From Galerina marginata (Eukaryota > Basidiomycota > Agaricomycetes > Agaricales > Galerinaceae), in contig JAECYW010000002.1 in the NCBI GenBank assembly GCA_023014335.1, forward strand, positions 2,852,001 through 2,916,000: DNA of 64,000 nt, in the 5' to 3' direction. Under the pieces are notes generated by a model. That model saw only the letters and a list, made by a program, of their open reading frames with translations. It was not told the origin of the DNA and ran no database searches. Below, one piece after another: positions 56,442 through 64,000 of the stretch; position 1 is the first letter of the stretch; every line of letters begins with the position of its first letter. Made by a program: the position numbers and the translations under genes.

Positions 56442-57775
56442 GAAATGCGCCGCCAGACGCGCCCAAAGAGCTTAAACTTGATTTCTTTGCACAACGTGCC
56501 ATCAATCTTGCGTCGGACTCAACATGCGCCTCTTTTTCTTTTGAAGCAAAGGCTTCTGACGCGTCTGTTCGTCTTACAGCATGGAACATGAACCGAATTA
56601 TGTCAGTCGACGAAAATTTGTTCAAGAAATACCTGGACACCGAAAATCCTGACATAGCCATTCTAACTGAGACGAAGTATTCGAAAGGAAGGCCCGATAT
56701 AATGTGCTTGAAGACTCGTTTCAAGGTATGCAACTTTCTTTTAGCAAACTGCCCCTCCTAACATTTTGACCCAAGTACCAATACTGGCGAGTAATCCGCG
56801 GCCAGGCCAGGCCAGGGTATGGTTTGTCTTTATCATCGGCGACGATCCTCACCCTTGTTTTCAGCCGGTACAGCTACTCTCCAGATTCAAACCTCTTAGG
56901 ACATCCATGGCAGGGATGCCATCTTGGGAAGAGTCAACTGGACGTGAGTAAGGCCTTGCACGCCATTATCGTATTAAAGAGAGTGAACTCTTCCATGAAG
57001 GTTACATTGCGCTCGTGTTTAAAACGTTTCCATTGTAGGGACGTAGGTCCCAAACTCCGGAAACAACTTCAAGGCAGTTGAGTCAATTCAGTCCAAGTTC
57101 CTGGGTTCATACTTTTGATACTTCCCTAGAACATGGAACTGAAAAGCAAATGGAATTCTGCATTGAAGGACCGTTTACGAGAGCTTCAGGCGAGGAAGCC
57201 AATCATCCAGGGAGGAAACTTTATTCTGACACGAGCAAGAAAGGTTAGGATGCGAAGGAGAAATCTCGATTAAAGTTAAGCTCGAATTCCAGACCTCGAC
57301 ACCATAGCTCAGGCATTCTGGAATCAGATAAGAGGCCTATCTGAAGAGGAACGGAAAGACTTTGGTGAAATCCTGTGCCCAGACGACCCAGAAGAAGCAC
57401 AACAATTTGTAGATGTCTGGCGACATTTGCATCCAACAGCCGGGGAATATGCGTAAGCTGCAATATCCTATGATGCAAGCCTTTAATGGAAGTGTACGCC
57501 ATATCCCAGGCATGCAAGCGCGAAGATTGGGTCATGGCGACTGGATTGTGAGTCCTTCACTGTTCAATTTGAAGGGTGATATTGTTCTGAGTTTCCATGT
57601 TTGGTCCGTCGTCTAGACCTCGACAGCTCTGTTGGATAAAGTCGACGCTTGTTCGATTAGAAGTGAGCTCAAAAATCTCAATTTGTCGGATCATTGGCCT
57701 GTGACTCTGGGCATCAGAGTTGATTTATGCCCCAAAGACAACAACACTGGCAAGGCAGGTTCGTCGTTGCCCTAG
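56442..57775 (+). pseudogene. Decayed AP endonuclease (exonuclease III/APE1 family)
   Basis: Pieces of an exonuclease III/APE1 protein follow in the right order. They are LTAWNMNR and KKYLDTENPDIAILTETK (conserved Asn and Glu), an intron, YQYWRVIRG, LLSRFKPLR and GMPSWEESTG, then VPNSGNNFK, KSKWNSALKDRLRELQARKP, FGEILCPDDPEEAQQFVDVW and finally NLNLSDHWPVTLGI with the conserved SDH-P. Family enzymes cut DNA at abasic sites. Damage is visible: AGTATL and LLSRFKPL lie in different frames (56865-56885), the GDLN metal/catalytic box reads GGNF, and a TAG stands just before VPNSG (57044-57046) where the family has its catalytic Tyr, unless that TAG is a splice acceptor. I infer a pseudogene or a fast-diverging inactive copy. 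Confidence 0.7.
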
Positions 57776-58061
57776 TTGGGGTCCCAGTTGTTATGATTTA
57801 GTTTTGTTGTCGAATTTCGTACATTTCAATGTATCCTAGTAGACATGGAGGCAGCCGTAAGATTCAACTTGCATCAGGACCATCGCTTCCAGGTATCAAC
57901 TAAAAGGCGCTATCAGCAGTCAAAAGTGGTGCAAGCCAAGAACAGAAACTCGCCATGGCAATGTTACTCCCGTTTAATAATGTCTGCGCCAACTTCGTCT
58001 TTTTTACACCTTGCGCGGTCGTTTCACTAGATAGAATGTAAGCTGAAAGGGATGTGAAAGA

Positions 58062-58332
58062 CTAGGCACGACCATACAATTCTGTAACGTCTTCTAGCAC
58101 GATATCTAACAATGGAAGTTCAGGCCGGAAAAGGCTGCGATATGTTGCGCGATGCAACTCACTAACGTAGTCATCGAACCCAAGGAGGGTGCCGGTGAAT
58201 TCCCGTTCGCTCTTCATAATCACCCAGATCTTGGAACCGATACATCTGTCAATAAGTTCTGCTACGAGTGAGTGCTGCAAGGCTACTGGAAAACGAAAGC
58301 GCATTACCCAATGGGAGAATCTGCGAGGCCAT
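58062..58332 (-). CDS. LSM5: U6 snRNA-associated Sm-like protein Lsm5
   Basis: A 25-nt first exon (MASQILPL) joins over a 50-nt intron to [20 protein letters not shown] and [14 protein letters not shown] second intron with a GTGAGT donor and an acceptor near 58113 leads to [14 protein letters not shown]. Together these form the Sm1 and Sm2 motifs of Lsm5 with the diagnostic FDDYVN-VLEDVTE. Lsm5 sits in the Lsm2-8 ring on U6 snRNA and in the cytoplasmic Lsm1-7 ring for mRNA decay. All junction phases agree. At about 67 residues it is short for the family (usually 80-90) because it lacks the C-terminal tail beyond LEDVTE. The start at 58332 fixes the conserved ILPL lead. Confidence 0.88.
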
Positions 58333-58761
58333 CGGGATCTAAGTTAGGCTCTTAAAGCAGGGTAGAGTGGTTAACGAAGCGTGACTAATGAAAAAGTCAG
58401 CGATGAGGCCATAACTGTCAAACTGAAGAAGTCAATACGCGACTTTGCGGTCACGTTTCTCTAGATCGATTTCTGTGACAAAAATTAGACATTTGATAAC
58501 CTGGAGGAATTCATTTTCTACATATTAACCCCTTCGTTCGATATGTTCGTGGGGAAGAATAAAAATTGGCAAGGGGATGCAAACAAGATACAAGCAAAAA
58601 CATATTATTCTTGGAGTTTGAAGAGCAAAAAGAAAAACTAGGAGGAATTTGTGGCCGACATGTAACGAAGCGAAACACAAGGACTGGCTCAAAAGCGCGG
58701 AGATACAAGTGCAACGGCAGGAGTCGTGGATGATATCATGATACATTGAAACCGGAAGAGA

Positions 58762-60645
58762 TTACTGTCCAAAGCTGAAACCACCTTGAGGCGCGCTCAT
58801 ATCAGAGTGGAACTTGACAAAGGACAATTGAGTACGGCATGAGATGAACAAAAGAACCCAAACTTACCGCGAATGCACCTGACGCGTCGACATTAGGTGC
58901 GCTAATTGCAGTGTCAACTTCTTCTTCATCCGGGAAGTATTTGTCCATGATATTGAATGCCTTCTTATAGATCTCCAAGTTGTCGTGCTGTTGGAGATTG
59001 TGGATCGTGATCATGCCTCCGGCCTCTTCGACGAACAAAGCATACTGGTTCTGTGCACCAGGTCCGGCCGCGGTTTTATCTTGTTCCCCGATTTTGAGAA
59101 TGTTATCCAATCCGTCAAGAGCAACTTGAATGATCTTGTTGTCCATCATCGTCAACAAATCGCACAAAGGCTTGATGCAACCTTGGGAGACGAGGTAGCG
59201 AATTTGAGCAGGTTCTTGAAGCCCGCCAGAGGTAGCATTTGAGATTGCCCAGCAAGCCTCTTTCCTCGTCTTAAAATCGGCGTTCTGCAGAATGTTGATA
59301 AGAGGAGGAATGATGTTGGCGTCGACGACGGACTGAATCTGGGGTGGCGACCCAGCTGTGATATTGGATATTGTCCAGCATGCCTCCTTGCGGATACCGT
59401 CCTTGGGAGACGAAAGGAGCGAAAGGAGCGCCGGGAGTGCGCCTGAGGCAATCACCACCTGAGTCTGAAGATCATCGCCAGTTACAATGTTTCCTACGGA
59501 ACGCAAAGCAGGGGTCTGCACGGAGGTCGACTGATGTAGAAGTAAATCAACGAGGCGCCTGCAAACTCCGGATTCGATGACAGCCTGAATCTTATCATTG
59601 GAACCATCTGAAAGGTAAGAAATTGCCCAGCAAGCGTCAATCAAAATCTCGTCGTCAAGAGAATAGATGAGCTTCGTCAAGACAGTCAAAGCTGGAGAGA
59701 TCTGTAAAATTTTGTTAGATTCAATGTACATCACTTTCGATATAAACTTGCCAAATCCCAGTCAGGTTGAGGAGATTTTCCTCTGCAAAAGTTGCTTAAA
59801 GTCCACGTAGCATTCCTAAGCATGCTGAGTTTGTGGTTTTCGCTCAGCAAAGTGAGCAATGGCCTCAGAGCTCCTTGTTGCAAAACGTAGTCTCTGCATT
59901 GAGGGCTGTCTCCAGCAATATTCCCTAAAGCCCAAACTGCCTGCTCCCGAACATCTAAAACCGGCGAAGACAGAAGGTTGATAAATTCAGGGACAGCTTG
60001 AGCATTAATAACAACTTGAGTGTGCTCCGCAGTTCCAGACGCAATGTTGGTCAGGGCCCAAGCAGCTTCGAACTAATTTTTGATGAGCCGATATGATGGG
60101 ACCAAAGTCTATCAAGGGCCACAAAAAGCACTTACTTGGAGCATGGCGTGGCCGTGTTTGAGGAACTCGACGAAACGAGGTACAACACCGCACTCGATTA
60201 CGCGTTCGATGGGAGGGTTCTTCTCTTTTGAAAGGAGTTTGCGGAATTTAGTCGTCGCGTCAAGCTGACGCTCTGGATCATCTGAGAAGACGCCCGAAAT
60301 CATCTCATCCGCCAGCTGAAAGAAAATAAGTAGAATCGGAATGAAGTAGGTTGAAAAATGGTATTTACAGGAGGGTCCCAAACGCCACCGCCTATCTCTT
60401 CATCAGAGTCAGGTCCAGCTGAAGGAAGAAAGTTGCGCCGTTTGGAGATGTTCTCCTCCCTCTTTTGACGCCTGATCTCAACTTGTTGCTCCTCCCGACG
60501 ACGTCTAAGGTCGTCTTGTTTGAGAGGCCCTTTGGCTTTGTAGGCTGCGTGACCGAAAACGCGTAAAAGAAGGATCGCGATGGGAACTGATACAGGGCTT
60601 ACCATCTCTACGAGCCTTCATGGTGCGGGATTCTCCAGATTCCAT
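58762..60645 (-). CDS. SRP1: Importin alpha (karyopherin alpha)
   Basis: The first exon [14 protein letters not shown] joins to the importin-beta-binding region [20 protein letters not shown] and [11 protein letters not shown]. Armadillo repeats follow: [117 protein letters not shown] and [14 protein letters not shown]. The repeated W-xxx-N arrays that bind nuclear localisation signals are clear. The C-terminal part has [31 protein letters not shown] and, after an intron, [16 protein letters not shown] with the stop at 58762-58764. It is the adaptor linking classical NLS cargo to importin beta. Four or more introns keep phase and the gene looks fully functional. Confidence 0.93.
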
Positions 60646-61515
60646 GTCTGTTGTGTTTGAATAGTCAAGTGGCACAGATGGAAGATGAGAAGAAAGAAAC
60701 GAGATTCAACTTTGTCTTCCATTCTGCCCATTTCTTCAAGATGTGACTTGATCAACCTCGTGATCTCACCCACAACGCGTCACGAGCCCCTATGTAACGC
60801 TTCAAGTTCATACAGTCGAGCACATCCGACTCCCTCTAACTTGATTTTTATACCAAAGACAATCCGACCGCTATGGCCTACTCATCACGGTCTGAATCTT
60901 CGGTATCCCTCCTGGAGCGCGCGAGGCTTCATCTCTGGCACCCTGGGTTATCTGAACTACGAAATCTATTATCTGGCATCAAGATGGAGTATTCCAACGA
61001 CCGTATGCGTGACCAACCAATAATCACCTTCATCACCTATTGAAACTTAGCCGGTTTACTTCTGGAGAACATTTAGAATATCCATAGCCGCATGTACTGA
61101 AAGGGAAATGAGACTTGGTACCAACAATGTCAAGCGCTACTGGAGGGATTCTCCCCAATATTTCCAGATATTGTCGAACTATCCTTCGAAGGAAACAGTA
61201 GTTAATCTTGAATGGCAGTTCTAGAACCTTCAGAACAATTTTCTCAGCCCAAAAGCGTAAAAACTGTGCATTTATCTGCTTGCCCGCCTCAAGCGTCATG
61301 GGTGCGACCTATTTTTCTGGGGTCGAACCGGAAAGTAGTTTTTGTGTCACCCTGGTGCGCAAAACACGATCGTTCGTTCGTTCTGGGAATTGTTTGGTGC
61401 TGTACACATCACTGCTCGCAAACAAGTCCCCATTGTTAGGTTCTTCAGAATAACGTATTGGACCCCCAGACCAATGTTCCGACAGCCTTGATGAATGGTA
61501 TTTATTCTATACCCC
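60646..61515. other. 870 bp intergenic region
   Basis: Importin alpha promoter region and the 3' flank of the dehydrogenase gene. Short overlapping frames on both strands (60685-61023 +, 61033-61299 -) show no family resemblance. Confidence 0.45.
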
Positions 61516-62668
61516 TTACAACCTGTTCCTTGGCTTGCCATTCAGAAACGCGACAATATTCTCCACCGTTTCTCCCCAAAATACCTAAAATTTCAAAAAG
61601 TTGTAGTATTGTGACTACGGAGCTTATCATCGTTAAATGAACGTACCGCATAATTAGTATCACTCAGGTATCCGCTATGGGGACTTAGTGTTACCCGTTT
61701 CGCCTTTCGGATGGGGTGGTCGACTGGGAGCGGCTCGATGTCAAAAACATCCAATCCTGCGCCTGCAATTTTCTCTTCTTCTAAGATCTCAAGCAGGGCA
61801 GCTTCATCCACGAGTGGACCTCGCGACGTGTTAATGAAGAAAGCGGTTGATTTCATGAGAGAAAGATCTTCCTTGGTTACTATGTGGCGCGTTGTCTCCG
61901 AGAGCACGAGTTGCAAGGATATGATGTCGCTCTCTTTGAATAGCTGTTCCTTGGTAGACACGAACTCTACACCAGCGCTTTCTGCGCGCTCCTCTGTCAA
62001 ATGAGGCGACCAAGCAGTGACTTTCATGTTGAAAGCTTTGGCAATCTGTGCATAGCGAATCAATTCGTGATCCATCATCGTTGAGATTGCAGTCAGATAT
62101 TAACTTTGGCGGTTTGTGTCCCCAACCTACCCACACCGACTAATCCGAGGGTTTTTCCGGACAGACCAAGAGGCATCGTACTCTGCCACTGAGGGTTGCC
62201 AGCCTTCACATGGGCGTCTTCCACAGTAATGTATCTAACTGTGGCTAGGATCAATGCCCATATGTGTTCCAACGTAGCATTGCCTCCAGCGCCAGTTCCG
62301 GATACAACTATTCCTTTCTCTTTGGCATGGACACTGTCGATTCCCAGGTTTCGCATGCCTGTGGTGGCTAGTAACCTGCAAATACATTTATCAAGACGTT
62401 CAAATTGAACAAACGAGAGCAGAAGAATAGCAAACCTGAGATTCGGTAACCTATTCAGCAACGATCGGGGGAACTTTGTTCTCTCTCTCATAGCGCATAT
62501 TATTTCATAATCTTTGAGTCTTTGAACGAGAGCGTCTTCGTCTGCTAACGTATCCGCGAAAACGTCAATGGCCACCTTCCCTTTCAAAGGCGACCAATCA
62601 GCACTTTTCAGTGCAACATTTTGATAATCGTCGAGGATAGCAACACGAACTAGGCTTGCTGCGGACAT
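61516..62668 (-). CDS. D-2-hydroxyacid dehydrogenase family protein
   Basis: The start MSAASLVRVAILDDYQNVAL leads into a substrate-binding half (SADWSPLKGKVAIDVFADTL, CAMRERTKFPRSLLNRLPNL, LLATTGMRNLGIDS). The NAD-binding half carries LGLSGKTLGLVGVGRLGTQT (GxGxxG), and after an intron IAKAFNMKVTAWSPHLTEER, DIISLQLVLSETTRHIVTKE and FINTSRGPLVDEAALLEIL. GLDVFDIEPLPVDHP and VTLSPHSGYLSDTNY contain the catalytic Arg, Glu and His. A last exon gives WGETVENIVAFLNGKPRNRL. Family enzymes interconvert 2-oxo and 2-hydroxy acids with NAD(P); the substrate is not set by sequence, although glyoxylate/hydroxypyruvate-like acids are common. Three introns keep frame. No lesion seen. Confidence 0.88.
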
Positions 62669-62822
62669 GGTGAGAAGGAAGTTCAACAGCCCAGGCTCGA
62701 CAAGACGCTGAAATAACTTTCACTGGATGACAAAGACTCATGACGATAAGATAAAAATGAGATTGAGGCGAACGTGATTAAAGACATCATCCATAATTCA
62801 AATTGCGTATGATAAGCATGAT

Positions 62823-64000
62823 CTATGTGTCATTGTCGAAAGGGTACTGGAAAGAATCGCGATGAAAATAGGAATTGCCAAAAAAATAAATTTGGACCTA
62901 CCTCAAATACTTCTGGGGGTTCCGCGTCCGGCACCGTCTCATCCAAAGCAACATGGCGGCCCGTTGGTGGGGGTTGAGAACCTATTGCCTGACCGTTTGT
63001 CGGGGCAGCCTCAGGAGCGGCTGGGGCTGCAGAGGCTGTTTCAAGTTCAATGAATTCGGCCGCTTCATTTGGCCGCAAGTCCGTCAGAATAAGGATACCT
63101 CCACCACCAGCATATCTCTCTGAACCTAAACCCAGAGCAACCGATGCGCTACCAGATGCGGCAACCGCCTTACCAGCCTTCGACAGCGGCGTCTTGGTAG
63201 AAACGGCTCGAACGGGTTGATACCGACCATCACTCGGGAAGGAGATGTAAGCCAATTGAACGGGAGTGACTCGAGAGAAATTAGGGCGCAGCTCGAATGA
63301 AGGCTCCACCTTCTTGGGTCTTGCATTTGACGTCGAGGGCTTACTTTCGTCTGCCAGATTCGAAACTGACTGGTTTATAGGCGACACGTCTCCATCATTA
63401 GGAGACGCTTCATCGGCTTTCATCTCCACATCGGCGTCTCCTTCTTGCTTAGTATCCTGCAACACAGATTAAAATTTGTTTGTTCAGGGCGTATAAGATC
63501 TTACTAGATCCATGGTTTCGCCTTCAGCGGCGGCTTTCTTCTTTTCTCGTGCTTTTACCTTCGCGGTAGTAGACAGAACAGCTGTTGCAACTTTAGTAAC
63601 CGTCTCTTTCTTTGGCGGTTTCGTAGATGAAGGATAGGCGAAGAGACTCGGCTTGGCATTTGAGATGTACTCGAATTTGGGTGCCTTGAAAGTGTGTGAA
63701 TATGTTTCTAACAGAAACAGCTATGAAACACATACCTTAAGATCGGCGTTCAGACCGATGATACCCGTAGGCGAGAAAGACAGACTTGCACAATGTGCCA
63801 AAGGATACCAGTACCAAAATTGGCAGAACAAAACCATTCCAACAATTGCACTGGTGTTAGTGCTGCCAGCACGGCTCTGCAAGCTGATGGTCACATTCCT
63901 TCCCCCAGCATCAATAAATCCTTGACCAATTGCAGCACCAAAACGAGCCATCGGGTCCTCGTGCTTGTCAGAAATAACTTTATGGTACTTGGCACGAGTA
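62823..64000 (-). CDS. RPN2: 26S proteasome regulatory subunit Rpn2, C-terminal part
   Basis: The window cuts the gene at its right edge, so only the C-terminal third is present. From the edge inward: [60 protein letters not shown] and [14 protein letters not shown] PC-repeat helices. The Lys/Glu-rich linker ([32 protein letters not shown]) and the terminal domain [40 protein letters not shown] and [19 protein letters not shown] follow. A final exon gives YPFDNDT and the stop at 62823-62825. Rpn2 is a large base scaffold of the 19S regulator that holds Rpn13 through its extreme C-terminus. Three introns fit. Identification is firm from these blocks. Confidence 0.93.

Noticed and set aside
1..64000. 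CRISPR arrays, phage genes, bacterial defence systems
   Set aside because: The window is clearly spliced fungal nuclear DNA; no repeat-spacer structure or prokaryotic operon is present.

Overview
The window looks like nuclear DNA of a filamentous basidiomycete, probably an agaricomycete. Genes lie on both strands at high density. Almost every gene is cut by short GT-AG introns of about 45-60 nt, and the proteins are typical fungal housekeeping families, including a Cas1-type 10-TM acyltransferase, a fungal rhomboid with a Cys-rich tail and an ankyrin-DIL protein. I see no prokaryotic operon, CRISPR array, rRNA gene or convincing tRNA gene. Gene spans below include introns. Splice sites were deduced by eye from frame continuity and family similarity.

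Layout: 1-2.8 kb holds two pieces of Bck1-like MAP kinase kinase kinase (MAPKKK) genes on the minus strand. 3.3-4.6 kb is an RNase III-domain protein (-), divergent from the Nup155/Nup170 nucleoporin (+, 4.8-9.8 kb). Then come a RING-CH membrane E3 ligase (-), an SLC25 carrier (+) and a REX4-like exonuclease relative lacking key catalytic residues (-). After a gene-poor 1.5 kb follow a PPR-like mitochondrial protein (-), Sts1/Cut8 (-), Cas1 (-), a rhomboid protease (-) and an ankyrin-DIL protein (-). The plus strand then carries Rrp15, a flavin monooxygenase, Gid8, a Bck1-type MAPKKK, an IQ-motif protein, mitoribosomal mS35, an unknown protein, septin Cdc3, an Mtr10/transportin-SR importin and succinyl-CoA ligase alpha. 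From 52.3 to 57.8 kb the sequence is accessory-like: degenerate tandem repeats, an ankyrin acyl-CoA-binding protein, a possible small transposable element and a decayed AP-endonuclease homologue. The window closes with Lsm5, importin alpha, a D-2-hydroxyacid dehydrogenase and the C-terminal part of proteasome subunit Rpn2, all on the minus strand.

There is no obvious co-regulated pathway cluster. Several genes serve nuclear transport or proteasome localisation (nucleoporin, importin alpha, Mtr10, Sts1, Rpn2), which is probably chance linkage. The observations most worth a second look are the MAPKKK fragments in permuted order at the left edge, the REX4-like protein with SCA in place of DCE, the AP-endonuclease relic, very small exons (3-20 nt), and single-base frame breaks in otherwise conserved genes (Gid8, Bck1-like), which may be either assembly errors or decay.
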